Source: Cephalopachus bancanus
Lineage: Eukaryota > Chordata > Mammalia > Primates > Tarsiidae
NCBI GenBank assembly: GCA_027257055.1
Contig: JAPVLO010000894.1
Location: 62,001 to 126,000, forward strand
Direction of reading: 5' to 3'
Length of the DNA stretch: 64,000 nucleotides
Shown: positions 20,963-32,460 of the stretch, one piece after another
Numbering within the stretch: position 1 is the stretch's first letter
Layout of the letters: each line of letters begins with the position of its first letter
Position numbers and translations under genes: made by a program
Notes under the pieces: generated by a model
The model's input: only the letters and a program-made list of their open reading frames with translations
What the model was told of the DNA's origin: nothing
Databases searched by the model: none

Positions 20963-21059
20963 AATCCATGATGAGAGGCTGCAGTCCTGGTTCAGGCGGT
21001 GTCCGTCCGGTCCTGTTCTGGGGTTCAGCAGCACTGAAGGATAACGCTTCCGTGGCATC

Positions 21060-21265
21060 TCCTCCATGGAGTCTCTTTGAATTCTCAACACAATCCTCTG
21101 ACATGGTGACTATGCTTATCCCCATCTTGCACGTGAGGAAACAGGCTCTGAGCAGGTGAGTGGCTTGCCCAAGGGATACACAGAGTAAATGCAGAAGGCC
21201 ACACTGAAATCACATGCAGGGTCAGGAGGCCAGATTCAGGCTGAGATCACCTCCGGAGGGAGGAG
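21060..21265 (-). repeat. MIR, long fragment
   Basis: CTTATCCCCATCTTGCACGTG, AGGAAACAGGCTCTGAGCAGG and TGGCTTGCCCAAGGGATACAC are antisense MIR landmarks. Confidence 0.88.
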
Positions 21266-21647
21266 CCGTGATCCCAGAGGGCGCCTGGGGTGTCCACGTC
21301 CCTGCCGCTCTTGGCTTCACTCTTGGAGGTGGGGACCCTTGCCTTTTGCAAGTCGAGTGGTCCGTGGAGTGGAGGGGCAGCAGACACAGGGCCGGCTTTC
21401 CACGGGCTCTGTGTGCCTCAGGGCTGGAGCCAGCCTGGGCACGGCCCCTCCTGGCTCTCAGTGACACAGCCGTGGGGGCGTTTGGCAACCTGGGCTGCCG
21501 GCAGTTACGACAGCCCGTGCGTCTGCAGCTGGGGGCAGGGGGAACCCGGGGCCTGCCCCGGGATGCCGGCTGACCCTTCCCCCGCAGCTGGCCCAGGTGC
21601 CCCCCAGTGACGCTCCCAGCCCCTCACCCTCCTCACCTCACCTCACT
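21266..21647. other. Single-copy DNA, no feature seen
   Basis: GC-rich, with no repeat or exon recognised. Confidence 0.4.
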
Positions 21648-21782
21648 GGACACTGCGATGGTCTACACTGCCCAGGTCAGAGCCTGTGGGCAGGATTGGG
21701 TCTGTGCCTGTCACCACTGTCTCCCCAGACCTTGCACACAGTTGGTGCTCAGTAAGGATTTGCAGAATGAACAAATGAAAAA
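21648..21782 (+). repeat. L2 3' end
   Basis: GTCACCACTGTCTCCCCAGAC, CACACAGTTGGTGCTCAGTAA and GGATTTGCAGAATGAACAAAT in sense L2 order. Confidence 0.85.
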
Positions 21783-21842
21783 CTGGACAAATTTCCACTT
21801 CTCCCGCCCTCCCTCTCTCCTTTTCTTCCCTCCCTCCCCCTA

Positions 21843-21995
21843 CGGTTATTAAGCACCTACTGTGTGCCAGGCACTGCACTGGGCCTGGGGACACAGCACT
21901 GCACCAGTCACCTCACCTGCGCCCCCAGGGAGGCGCAGGGTCTCAAGGGACAGGAGCTTCCGAATGAGCAGGAAACCCTTTATGAAAGAGGAACC
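21843..21995 (-). repeat. L2 3' end
   Basis: GTTATTAAGCACCTACTGTGT, GCCAGGCACTGCACTGGGCC and GGGGACACAGCACTGCACC. It lies about 60 bp from the opposite-strand L2 upstream. Confidence 0.85.
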
Positions 21996-22387
21996 CAGGC
22001 GCTGGCAAGTGTCAGGGCCTGGCCTCGCCCTCCTGGCCGGGAAGGCCTCTGAGGAAGTGATGCCTGCCACTGCGTCCCGGCACGGTGCTGAGCGGATCTG
22101 CCTGACCTGACCTGCGGGGAGGAAGCATATTCCCGGCAGGGACACCAGCGGGGGCAGAGGCAGGAAGGCGGTCCCCACCCCTGGAAACCGAGACTCTGGC
22201 CGGAACGCCCCTCCCTGGCCTCCGCTTTCTCCTGGTGAAAAGGCAGCAGTGTGCCCACTAGGCAGAGATGCTGGGACGTTTCTGGGAACCTGGAGGGACC
22301 AGGCCAGGCGCTGACTTCATCCCTCCAGGGCTGACTTCCTTTTCCTGGAAGGAGAAGGAAGGAGGGAGAGGGGCCCTCAGCCTCGTC
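21996..22387. other. Single-copy DNA, no feature seen
   Basis: Nothing recognised. It may hold decayed L2. Confidence 0.35.
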
Positions 22388-22456
22388 CACGGGCCTCCCG
22401 GGGCCCAGCACACAGTAGGTGCTCAGGGCGGGTGTGTCTGCAGCATCGAATGAGTG
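22388..22456 (+). repeat. L2 tail
   Basis: GCCCAGCACACAGTAGGTGC then TCAGGGCGGGTGTG... and ATCGAATGAGTGCC. Confidence 0.7.
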
Positions 22457-22727
22457 CCTACTGGATTTCTCAGTGTCCTCAGCGGTGAGGTGGGGGCAGT
22501 CCTGATGGCGCCATGGTGTCGAAATGAAGATGCTCTTCCTTTTTTTGGTGATAGGCCAGGCTTTATAGAGCCCTGGGCCCCCCAAATGGACCTCCCTGGG
22601 GGCTGAGGGTGAAGACGGGCGAGAGGGTGGGTGGGACGGACTCTTCAGCTGTAGCTTTCGAATCAGGGGCTCCCAAGGTGCCTGGAAGGAAGTGGCAGTC
22701 GGCGTCACCGACAATGGAAGGAACCTG

Positions 22728-22975
22728 AGGTACAATAACAATAACAGTAAAATCCAGCTGTTACGGAGAGCATGCCCTGCGCCAGGCACTGCGCTCAGCC
22801 CTTTGACCCAAGTTGTGTCATGAAATCCTTTCAACTGTCACTGAAGGAAACCAATACCATGACCCTATCTTACAAGTGAGGAAGAACTTGGAGAGGTAAG
22901 TCAAGGCCACACCAGCAGTTGGTGACGGTCTGCCTCCGAACTCAGAATCACAAGCCTGGGGCTCCCTGCGTGGGA
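22728..22975 (-). repeat. MIR, near full length
   Basis: AATAACAATAACAGTAAAATC, GCGCCAGGCACTGCGCTCAGC, ATCTTACAAGTGAGGAAGAAC and AAGGCCACACCAGCAGTTGG. Confidence 0.88.
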
Positions 22976-23082
22976 GGTGGGGTGGGAGTGAGGGGCTGGG
23001 GGTCTGGGGAGACAGGAGATGGGGCACTGGGCAGAGCCCCCACCCGGGCCCAAGGGCTGTGGGGTAAATAACTACCAGCACA

Positions 23083-23352
23083 GCCGGGCGCGGTGGCTAA
23101 AGCCTGTAATTCCAGCCCTTTGGGAGGCCGAGGCTAGAGGATTGCCTGAGCCAGGGGTTGGAGACCAGCCTGCGCAACATAAATCAAAAAAATTAGCTGG
23201 GCGTGGTGGCGTGTGCCTGCTGTTCTAACTACTTGGAAGGCTGAGGCGGAAGGATCGCTGGAGCCCAGCAGGCCGAGGCTGAGGTGGCCATGAGTGTGCC
23301 ACTGTACTCCAGCCTGGGCGACAGAGTGAGACTCTAACAAAAAAAAAAAAAG
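23083..23352 (+). repeat. Alu, intermediate type
   Basis: GCCGGGCGCGGTGGCTAAAGC, a GGGGTTGGAGACCAGCC B region, and a linker shortened to CAACATAAATCAAAAAAATT. The end is GAGACTCTAAC(A)13. Confidence 0.9.
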
Positions 23353-23486
23353 GCCGGTACACGGAATCTGAGTTCACGCTCTTTTTACCCTAGACAGCCC
23401 AAGGCAGCTCAGAGAGGCCCCAATCTCCAGCCCACTCAGCCACCTGGAGTTAACTCCACTTCATTCATTCATTTAACCTTCAGTCA

Positions 23487-24182
<696 letters not shown>

Positions 24183-24299
24183 TCACAATAAAGAGTACCA
24201 TGTGCTAAAAGCCAAGCTACCAATAAATGTAAATGAGTTAAATGGGTCTATTAAAATACAAAGATTCTTATATTAGATCAAAAGTCAAAACTTGTTCAT

Positions 24300-24385
24300 T
24301 GATTACTCTCCTTTCGCTTATTAAGCACCTAAATTAGGTTCTGTATTAGATCCCAAGGATAGAAAACAAGAATAAAGTAGGGGAA
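24300..24385 (-). repeat. L2 3' end fragment
   Basis: CGCTTATTAAGCACCTAAATT, GGTTCTGTATTAGATCCCAAG, GATAGAAAACAAGAATAAAG. Confidence 0.6.
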
Positions 24386-24771
24386 ATGGGGGGGAGGGGC
24401 GGGGAGTCAGAGAGAGACTTGTAAACACAGAGGCTGTAAGTGCAGAGGCTGAGGCAGAATAAGCCTGAAGATCGGAGGGGACCCGGGGGCCTGGAGGTGT
24501 AAGAGCCCTGGGATCATCAGCAGGACAGACGCTGAGGCCAGCACCAAGGAGGCTCAAGATGCGGACAGGTCGGGTCCCGTGTTCACCGAGTGTAGGGTGA
24601 GCCCCCGCTCCCGGTTCTTCCAGCAACCCCAGCCAGAACCTCGGCCCTTCCCAGGCAGGGCCCTTCCTCCCGTCTGAGTGGACTGAGATGGAACATCACA
24701 ACCTCCCCTCGGGCAAGAACCCCCACCAAGAACACTAGGCACCTCTGCCCCCGGGGCTTACATGCCAAAGT
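24386..24771. other. Single-copy DNA, no feature seen
   Basis: Nothing recognised. Confidence 0.35.
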
Positions 24772-24902
24772 GCTGCCTTCAGGTTCATTCCTCCCCATTT
24801 TGAAGAAGAGAAAACAGTCTCAGAGAGGCAGAGAGACCTGCCCAATGCCACACAGCCCACGAGTTGCTTGGCTGGGTCTGAACTCTGTGTTGGATGCTAC
24901 GC
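24772..24902 (-). repeat. MIR fragment
   Basis: CCCCATTTTGAAGAAGAGAAA, CAGTCTCAGAGAGGCAGAG and TGCCACACAGCCCACGAGTTG. Confidence 0.85.
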
Positions 24903-25059
24903 TGTGCCCTGCCTGCCTGCCCCCTCAGGGACGGCAACAGGGAGGTCTTAGATGGCTGTGTGTCCTTACTGGGTGCCCTGACCTCTATGGCCTTGGTCCT
25001 CTGTCCGGGAAGCACATGAGGACAGTGTCAGGACCCTGCTGGCCCCTCCTTCGGAGCAG

Positions 25060-25190
25060 CGGAGTTCCCAAAATGCTAAGCAGACAACTTCTTATCTCCC
25101 CCCTCGCGATGGCCCATTCCACAGATGGGGAAACTGAGGCTCAAGAGGGAAGGTGTTTGTCCAAGGTCATGGCCTTGGGCTCTCCGGAGG
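25060..25190 (-). repeat. MIR fragment
   Basis: CCACAGATGGGGAAACTGAGG, CTCAAGAGGGAAGGTGTTTG and TCCAAGGTCATGG. Confidence 0.8.
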
Positions 25191-26009
25191 ACCCGGACAC
25201 AGTCTGCTCATTGAACGTGAACTCTCAGAACGGGGACCCCACGGGGGTGGAGACTTCGGGGAGGGGACAAGGACACACCCCGACATCCAGGGGAGAGCAG
25301 ACCAGGGCCCCAGAAGCCGGCTCCCGGCCCCGCCCCTCGCCGAATCCTGGGCTGGTTCCTGAGGTGGGAGGGGCCACGGGAAGCCCCGCCTCCCCTCTAG
25401 GCCGTGCCCGGGGTCCTGCCCAAGCAAACAGGAAATGCCAGGCCATGCCTCCCCCGCCCCCACCAGGGCCTTGGGAAGATCTGGGCCTGGCAGGCCCGCC
25501 CTCCTCACTCTGGACTTGGCCACCCCTCCCCATGCCGGGTGATCTCGGACAGGGGCTGTCCCTCCCGGAAGGCAGCTCCCTCCTTTACAAGTCAGGGGAC
25601 CATGCACACAGCTGCGCTCTGTCAACTGCCCGGGCAGGGCCCGGCAGGAAAGGCTGGCCTCTGGAGAGACCACTGTGGCCTCCGGGGTGGCCTCCTGGCT
25701 TTCCCTGGACTCCGGACCACGCCAGCTACCTGGCTGCCCCTGGGCCTCCCGATACTTGAAAGAGGCAGAGCCACAAGCTGGGTCGGTCGCAGCCTTGGTT
25801 GGGTCACCGTGGGGGGCAGGGTGTGGAGGGAGGCGGATTCAGGAGAGAGACCCACGCAGGCTGGGGAGCGTGGCCTCCTGGTTACTGGCTTCTCTTGAGT
25901 GAGAAAGGGTGGGCAGGACTGAACCCCAGGCCTGAGGCCAGGATGGCGGTGGCTCTCCCGCCAGGCACCAGGCTCTCTGTGAGCGACCCTCAGCCTCCTG
26001 GCCTCTCGG
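25191..26009. other. GC-rich single-copy DNA, no feature seen
   Basis: No repeat or exon is recognised. Confidence 0.4.
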
Positions 26010-26125
26010 ATCCCAGCCAGAGCCTTCTCAGCACCTGCAACCCCACAGAGTTGGTTGAGCCTGGGAGATCAGAAAGACACAGCAACTTGCCTAAGGTCAC
26101 ACAGCAGGGCGGCCACCACTTCCTC
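26010..26125 (-). repeat. MIR fragment
   Basis: GACACAGCAACTTGCCTAAGG then TCACACAGCAGGGCGGCC. Confidence 0.75.
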
Positions 26126-26404
26126 AGGCCCTCCCTGAGGACAGCAGGCATCCCAGGTGTACGTGGAAAGGGACCACCCACCGGTTTCATGTGGGGGGGT
26201 GCAGCATGGGCCCTGGACCCAGAAGAGACCTGGGGAAACTAAGGCACCAAGGTGGATCTCGGAGGCACCAGATGTGCAATGGGCCTCTGTGTTTGGGCCT
26301 GTCCATGTTCACATGTGGCTGGGGCAGAGGAACCTGGGGACAGGACTGGACTCACCTCTCAGAAGTTGCGTGTCTATGCCATTGCGTGTACTCTGCTCGC
26401 GGGC

Positions 26405-26708
26405 GGAAAGGAGTGAGCGGTTCTGGCTTGGAGCTGGGCCCAGAGCACAGCTCAGCACTGGGGCTGCCGTGCGAGCGGTCAGCATCGGAGGCTTGTTACT
26501 TGAGCCCTCAGGCCTCTGTCATCTCATCTGTAAAATGGGGATAATAACAGTCCCCTCCACAGAGGATCCCCCGAGAATCCAAGAGTCATCACCTCTGAAG
26601 CACCTACTGTGTGCCTGGCCTTTCCTTTTGCTACTGTTCCAGCACCCAGAGCTGTACCTGACACACAGTAGGTGCTTAAAATGTCTTAGTTATTGTTACT
26701 ATTATTAG
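26405..26708 (+). repeat. MIR, near full length
   Basis: CTCATCTGTAAAATGGGGAT, AATAACAGTCCCCTCCACAG, then ACACAGTAGGTGCTTAAAATG and a TTATTGTTACTATTATTA end. An extra GAAGCACCTACTGTGTGCC near 26598 suggests an antisense L2/MIR scrap inside it. Confidence 0.9.
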
Positions 26709-26743
26709 GGCCCTGACTCCTCACTGTCCAGCCACCCAAGATC

Positions 26744-26993
26744 TTGGCCAGACGTGTGGCTCATGCCTCCCAGCACTTTGGGAGGTCAAAGCAGGAGGTT
26801 CACGTGAGGCCAGGAGTTCGAGACCAGCCTGGACAACTTGGCCAGAACTCATCTCTATGAAAAACTTAAAAAATTAGCCGGGCTTGGTGGTGTGCGTCAT
26901 CCCAGCTGTTCAGGAGACTGAGACAGAAGGATTGCTTGAGCCCAGGAGGTTGAGGTTTCAGTGATCTGTCCAGCCCAGGCAACAAAACAAAAA
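26744..26993 (+). repeat. Alu, AluJ-like, right arm shortened
   Basis: TTGGCCAGACGTGTGGCTCAT to CCAGCCCAGGCAACAAAAC. The GCCACTGCACTCC segment is missing. Confidence 0.85.
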
Positions 26994-27337
26994 GGCCGAA
27001 TCATTGGCTCCGTTTTCATCCTCAGATCTTCTTCAGGCAGATTTCAACCCCTGTCTGAGGAAAACAGAGGCTCGGAGACCAAGAGCAAATGCCTGGGGGG
27101 CCTGGAGCCCAGCCTGGGGCTCCTTCACCTTGGGCTGTGGCCCCCAGCCTCTGCCAACCTGGAGATCCCGGCCTCTGGGGCTCTCCTGGCCCCGGGCGGA
27201 GCAGGTGGGGCTGGGACCCTCCCCACAGCCCCAGCTTCCCGTCCACAAACCCCGGGCCAGGCCTGTGGGACCCGCTGTCATCAGGCCACCAATAAACGGT
27301 CATCATGAACCGTGCACATAAAATCCCGTGGCCCAAG
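26994..27337. other. Single-copy DNA with a possible MIR scrap
   Basis: GGAAAACAGAGGCTCGGAGAC at about 27058 could be decayed antisense MIR. Nothing else is seen. Confidence 0.35.
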
Positions 27338-27482
27338 GCCAGTCACACAGGTACTGTGGTCAGCCCCATCTGGGAGGGGCGTGGGAGGGGCAGGGGCAGG
27401 GTCACTGCCTGCGGCCACGCAGAGGCAGAACCTGGACTTGAACTCCCAGACCTCACTTCCACAGGCCAAGCTCTTGTCCGGA
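27338..27482 (-). repeat. MIR fragment
   Basis: CTGCGGCCACGCAGAGGCAG, AACCTGGACTTGAACTCCCAG, then the MIR 5' region (CAAGCTCTTGTCC). Confidence 0.65.
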
Positions 27483-28059
27483 GGTTCCCGTCAGTACGCT
27501 CTGCAAGACAAGTGAAGAAACTGAGGCCTGAACAGGCTCAGGGGCCCCCGGTCACCTTGAGATCCCAAAGCAAGTCTACTGAGAGGTGCGGTCCCAGGAG
27601 TCCCCGCAGGCTGGGGCTCGGGCCCGCAGGAAGCAGCCAGGCCGGGACAGGCCTGCCGCTTTGATCAGCTTTACGAGCGCGGCTGTTTACGGAGTCCCAG
27701 GCCAGCCTGCCACGGAGGGCTGCGTCTTGTCACCGGCACTCGGGATATTAGCAGCCCCAGGAGAGCCTGCAGGCCAGGTCCAGGCCCCATTTCCTCCAGC
27801 CTGGCCCACACCCTGCCCCTTGGCCTGGGCCCCTGGGGACAGGGAGGGGCAGAGGCAGGCCAGAGGGTCCCTCAGGCCAGATCCCTGGTTGGGGGGTGGG
27901 GGAGTCCCTGCAGTTCCCACAGAGGCAGGCTCAGTCCCACCCCAGGGTCTTTGCCCGGGCTGTGCCTGGAGCCCACCCCCAACTCTTCCCCGCTCCTCCC
28001 CCTGGCGGCTGCAGTCACCTCCCCGTGGGTCACCTCCCCAGAGGCCTTCTTGACCTCCC
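27483..28059. other. Single-copy DNA, no repeat recognised
   Basis: A short antisense MIR-like GAAGAAACTGAGGCCTGAAC lies at about 27515, and a TCF/LEF-like GCTTTGATC at about 27658. No exon. Confidence 0.4.
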
Positions 28060-28232
28060 CAACCCAGTCACCTTCTGGAATGCTCTCGCTCATTCTTTCC
28101 GGCACATTTCCTGTCTTCTTCCCCAGGCGGGGGACCTCCCGCCCCTGTCTGTCCCGCTCACTCCTGTGTCCCCGGCGTCTAGCATGACTGGTACACAGTC
28201 GGTGCTCAATAAATGTTCCCTGAGTAACAGAA
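28060..28232 (+). repeat. L2 3' end
   Basis: GTCACCTTCTGGAATGCTCTC, then GTGTCCCCGGCGTCTAGCATG, ACACAGTCGGTGCTCAATAAA and TGTTCCCTGAGTAA. Confidence 0.85.
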
Positions 28233-28359
28233 GGAGAAGCCTTTTCAGGGAGGGTGGGCCATGGGCAGCCTGAGGCCACCCAGCATCTCTGCTCCCCTCC
28301 CCTGCCCCATGGGTGAGCCTGGCAAATTCACTGGGGCCTGCACACCGGTGGCGGCGGCT

Positions 28360-28450
28360 TCCAGCCCACTCTGTGGGTAAGGCAATCGAGGCTTAGAGAA
28401 GCGACGTCCCCAGGGTCCCCATCTGGAAGGCGCAGGGCTGGGACTCTCCA
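28360..28450 (-). repeat. MIR scrap (weak)
   Basis: GGGTAAGGCAATCGAGGCTTAGAGAAGCGACGT, read as two halves, resembles the antisense core. Confidence 0.4.
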
Positions 28451-28499
28451 GCCCAGACCCCTCGTCCCGCCTGGCCCCTCCCCCGCCCCCGGCTGGTGA

Positions 28500-28740
28500 G
28501 GAGCTGCAGGGGACAGGTGTCCGACCCGCCGGGCCGGTTGCGGCACGTGTAGGGGGCACCCCCGCCCCCGCGACGCGCCGGCTGGACAGCGGACACCTGT
28601 TCCCACACCTGCCCCGGCCTCCTGCCCCATTCAGGCCCGGAGTGCCGCCACAGCCCCCGGGCCACAATGGGCCGTGTTGTCCTCGGAGACGCCAGGACCC
28701 CGCCCCTTCGGCTCCCGGCCACGAGCTCCCTGACCTGGGG
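28500..28740. promoter_or_regulatory. Small CpG-rich patch
   Basis: CpG-dense around GACCCGCCGGGCCGGTTGCGG and CCGCGACGCGCCGGC. Too short to call an island with confidence. Confidence 0.35.
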
Positions 28741-28954
28741 CAGGTGCGCCCCGGCTGGGCCAGGGGAGGCAGCAGGTGGGACCGTCGAGCCTCCTCCCTG
28801 CCCGGCACCCCGGCGGGGCTGGGAGGGGAGGGTGGGGAGGAGTCGCAGGGGTGGCTGCATGTGGGCACCTGCCCCGGGCTGGCTGACTCCCATTCCCGGC
28901 CTGGCCTTCTCTGGGCTTCCTGCAGCCCTGGAGGGAGCCACTGTGGTCACCCTT

Positions 28955-29048
28955 TATTCTAGTGGAGGCAGTGGTGGTCCAGAAACAGAGGGGGCAGGGC
29001 CCTTGCCCAAGGTCACACAGGAAGCAGGACCCGAACCCGGTGTAAGTG
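28955..29048 (-). repeat. MIR fragment
   Basis: CCCTTGCCCAAGGTCACACAG, GAAGCAGGACCCGAACCCGG. Confidence 0.75.
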
Positions 29049-29087
29049 TTTCTCCTGTTCCTCCAACCTGTCTCTCCTCGGAGCAGG

Positions 29088-29300
29088 TGCCTTTGTTGAG
29101 CACCTACTGTGCGCCAGGCATTCAGCCACGGTCAAGCTCACTCAGAACAGACCTTCAGCAGGCGTGGACTTGCCGGGCACTGCCGGGTCTGGGGACACAG
29201 CACGAATGGGCTGGGCAGACGTCGCCTCAGGGTGCTGACCTCTGGTGGGGGCACAAAACAAAGGAGGGGACCAGTGAGATCATGGCAGGTACCACAGGGC
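29088..29300 (-). repeat. L2 3' end
   Basis: TTTGTTGAGCACCTACTGTGC, GCCAGGCATTCAGCC, then GGGGACACAGCACGAATGGG and a CAGTGAGATCATGGCAGGT continuation. Confidence 0.75.
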
Positions 29301-30109
29301 AGCGAGAGACCACATGTGGCCGGCGCTGTGGAATCAGCAAGTGAGGCCGGGCTGCAGGTCCTCCAGGGAGGTGAGGAGGAGGAGGAGGAAGGGGCTTGGG
29401 GCAGCTGGCTGTGTGCACGCAGAGGCCTGGGCGGGAGAGCGGTCAGTGGGGCCCGGGAAGGGGAGCGGAGACGCAGAATAAGACGCATAAGACGCGCTGT
29501 CTTCTCAGCTGAAAACCGGATGGGGCAGCTCCCGAGGCTGCAGACTCGGGCTGGGAGAGCAACCATTCCGGCCAGCTGTGGGGTCGTTGGAGCCCCTCCA
29601 GCTGTCACTCTTGTCCCTCGGCCCCCCCGTCCCCCCTCTAAAAAGGGTCAGGCAGAGGTAAGAGCTCAGGCAGGAGCAGCTGGGTGACAGGGTCTTGAGG
29701 TGCTTCCTCCAGAATCTTTTTCCATCCGTGAAATGGGCACAGCCCTGCCCCCCACTCCCAGGCAGGTCGAGGGGTTTCGAGGAGGCAGGCACTCAGCAGA
29801 GGCTCCTTCCTTGGGGGCGGGGCGAGGTGGTGCTTATCCCATTGGGGGAGCTGGAACCTGCTGGGCGGCTGGAACCCCAAGCTCAGGCCCCAGCCCAGCC
29901 AACAAGAAGGTGCTCAGCCTCGGGTCAGGCCCAGAGAGCCAGTGCCTCCGCCAGCCCCTCTGCCGCCCTTTCTGCCCGCCTGCCGGGGTGAGCTGCCCAG
30001 TCAGAGGTCAGTCCAAAAGCCATCTCCTCCGAAGCTTGAGGTCATCCAAGACCCAGGCCAGGAAGGCTCCAGGGCCGGTCACTACCTAGGCAGAGCTCGC
30101 CAGGTCTGA
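29301..30109. other. Single-copy DNA with a weak MIR core
   Basis: TTTCCATCCGTGAAATGGGC at about 29718-29737 resembles sense MIR. No exon is recognised. Confidence 0.4.
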
Positions 30110-30262
30110 GAGAACCCGGATTCCCAGTCTCCAAAGCGCCCCATCCCACAGATGAGGCATCTGCCGTTCAGAGAGGGCAGGGCACTAGTCCAAGGCCCCA
30201 CAGCTGGAAAGGGGGAGGGCAGCTCAGAGCAGAGCCCAGCCCTGGCTGAGTCTGAAACTTTC
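30110..30262 (-). repeat. MIR fragment
   Basis: CCCATCCCACAGATGAGGCAT, TTCAGAGAGGGCAGGGCACT, CCAAGGCCCCACAGCTGG. Confidence 0.8.
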
Positions 30263-30297
30263 TCTACCAAGCCACGATGTTCCTACCGCCGCCGTCC

Positions 30298-30412
30298 ACC
30301 CCTCCTTTCATTTCCCTTCAAAATAACCCAGTGAGGTCAAAGTGTGCCCACTGCACAGATGAGGAGACCGGGGCTTGGAGAGAAGTGACTTCTCTGAGAA
30401 TTCAAAGAGACA
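30298..30412 (-). repeat. MIR fragment
   Basis: CACTGCACAGATGAGGAGACC, GGGGCTTGGAGAGAAGTGAC. It is the second antisense MIR in a row. Confidence 0.75.
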
Positions 30413-30417
30413 GTGCT

Positions 30418-30545
30418 TTTGTCATTTATCCAACAAATACTTATCGAACACCTACTGTGTGCTAGGCCAAAACAGACCGTCCCAGCCTCTGTGGCCCTCA
30501 GCCCTGGGGGGTGGGGGAAGCAGACATTGAACCATTTGAGATGTG
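30418..30545 (-). repeat. L2 3' end
   Basis: TTATCCAACAAATACTTATCG, AACACCTACTGTGTGCTAGGC, AAGCAGACATTGAACC. Confidence 0.85.
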
Positions 30546-30722
30546 CTATGCACCAAGCTTTGCAGACAGGCCTGGGTTTGAACCCTGGTGGACACTTGCT
30601 AGCTGTGTGACCTTGGGCATATTATGTAACCTCCCTGTGACTCAGTTTCCGCCTGTATAAAATGAGAGATAATAAGAACGACTATCTCATGGGGTTGCTC
30701 ATAGTTCTCAAAGCTGTTATTT
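30546..30722 (+). repeat. MIR, near full length
   Basis: GGGTTTGAACCCTGGTGG, GCTAGCTGTGTGACCTTGGG, TGACTCAGTTTCCGCCTG and AATGAGAGATAATAAGAACG. Confidence 0.93.
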
Positions 30723-30741
30723 TCTGTTTTTTTTTTTTTCA

Positions 30742-30850
30742 TTTTCCAAATCTTTACTGAATGCCTCCTGTGTGTCAGGCTCTGGTCTGGGAGCTGGGGA
30801 CACAGAAGTGATCAAGATCACACAGTCACTGCCCTCAGGGGGTCTAGACT
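30742..30850 (-). repeat. L2 3' end
   Basis: CAAATCTTTACTGAATGCCTC, CTGTGTGTCAGGCTCTGGTC, GGGGACACAGAAGTGATC. Confidence 0.85.
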
Positions 30851-31147
30851 GAGCCCAGGTATCCTGACTCCAGGCCAGCAGCCCAGAACTGCTTTCAGCC
30901 TCCTCCTCCAGGAAGCCTTCCTTATGCAGACCTGCCTCCCTCTGGAACTCCTAGGCCAACCGACACACTGCTCTTCCACCCACAGGTGCCCACCTGTCTG
31001 GTATCTCAGGATGGAGGGGAGGGCTTAGGCACTGGCGGGACGTTTTATCCATTCAGGTCCCAGCAGACCACAGGAGACGGGCAGGGGTGGAGGTGTGAGG
31101 AATGGCTCTTTTAGGTATGACAGTCCCTCCCTGCTGTCCAGGTCCCA
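30851..31147. other. Low-feature DNA, possible L2 body
   Basis: CTCCAGGAAGCCTTCCTTATG at about 30907 resembles the sense L2 body. The remainder is unassigned. Confidence 0.4.
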
Positions 31148-31262
31148 GCTCTCCCTCCCCCGGGCCTGGCCACGAGGAAACTGAACACAGAGAGGCCCAG
31201 GAATTTCTCTGGGGCACACAGGAAGCAACCAGACTCTGGCCTCAGCCAATAGGCAGAGATCA
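31148..31262 (-). repeat. MIR fragment
   Basis: CACGAGGAAACTGAACACAG, AGAGGCCCAGGAATTTCTCTG, GGCACACAGGAAGCAACC. Confidence 0.75.
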
Positions 31263-31510
31263 CACAGTGGGGGCCCTCAGAGCAGACACAAGAGGTACAG
31301 AGTAGCCTCGTTTGACCCCTGCAGGGTTTGAAGCAACTGGAATTCCTTGCCCACAAGATTCCCATCAAAATTCGGACTTCCCGTTTTCCCACAGCAATGG
31401 GCCATCTTTCCCATAAGGCAACGTGCCCTTACCACAGTCTCCACCAAGCCCTATTGCCTAGCATCTGCATGCTTTGAAGTCATCCAACCCTTGCTTAAAG
31501 GTGAAATTTT

Positions 31511-31634
31511 CCGGCTACTCGGAAGGCTAAGGCGGAAGGATTGCCGGAGCCCAGCAGGTCGAGGCTGCGGTGGCCGGGAGCGGCCACTGCACTCCAGTCT
31601 GGGCGACCGAGTGAGACTCCAACTCAAAAAAAAA
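31511..31634 (+). repeat. L-Alu solo right monomer, 5'-truncated
   Basis: Starts CCGGCTACTCGGAAGGCTAAG, includes the GGTGGCCGGGAGCGGCCAC hairpin, and ends GACTCCAACTC(A)12. Exact 14 bp TSD AAAGGTGAAATTTT is at 31497-31510 and 31635-31648. The site TTAAAG fits L1-endonuclease cleavage. Confidence 0.95.
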
Positions 31635-31827
31635 AAAGGTGAAATTTTAGGCAGAGATCAGAGTAGGAAGGATTTGGGGTTCCAAGAACAGCCTCCAGAG
31701 GTGCTGGAATCTGCACCCCCTGGCTGGGTGGGAACATCCCTGCTGACCTCTCCTGACTCTCTAGACCCTGGGCCTTTCCCCAGCCAGGGCCCTGCCTGTG
31801 TGTGCACACACGGTCCTGGGCCCCGAG

Positions 31828-31960
31828 GACTTCTGGGCGACTCAGAACCTGGACCTGCCATTTCCTGGCTGTGTGACTCTGAGGGAGTACCTCACCCACT
31901 CTCTCTGGGCCCAGTTTTCTCCTCTGTGACAGGAGGCAGGGTTGGCTCCAGACGTGACCA
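31828..31960 (+). repeat. MIR fragment
   Basis: CATTTCCTGGCTGTGTGACTC, GGGCCCAGTTTTCTCCTCTG. Confidence 0.75.
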
Positions 31961-32204
31961 GGGGAACGGGCACTGCTGGACACGAAGCCAAGGCCAGTCC
32001 TCTCGGAGGGATGAGGCCAGGGCGCAGGGAGTGGAGCGCAGGGACCCCTGACCGGGAGGGCGGAAGGCAGCCAGGCCAGCTCCAGGGGCCCGTGCTGCCA
32101 CCACGGCTGCTCGTGCCGCTGTCCCCGCCTTCTCGAGTGTCGACAACGGGTGGCAGAGGCACACGTCAAGTGCGGGGACCGCCTGTGTTCACGGGACCCA
32201 GGAT
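31961..32204. other. Single-copy DNA, no feature seen
   Basis: Nothing recognised. Confidence 0.35.
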
Positions 32205-32460
32205 GCAGGGAGTGTGCGTGAGCTTGTGCACCTACAGGGAGTGCTGGATCCGTGGAGAACAATCACGTGTGTCTGCCTGTGGACACGCATGTTGTCTGTG
32301 CACGCATGTCCGCCTCTGCATCCGTGTGTCCATTTGCATGTGTGAGTCTGTCCTTGCACACGCACGCTTGTCCCTACATACACGTGTGTGTCTGTGTCCC
32401 ACCCCGGACCCACCCTGACCCTTCCACATGTGTGTCTGTCTGTGCACACACACAAGAACT
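32205..32460. repeat. Degenerate TG-rich tract
   Basis: Repeated GTGTGTCTG/CACGCATG words with many interruptions, read as a decayed TG microsatellite field. Confidence 0.75.
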
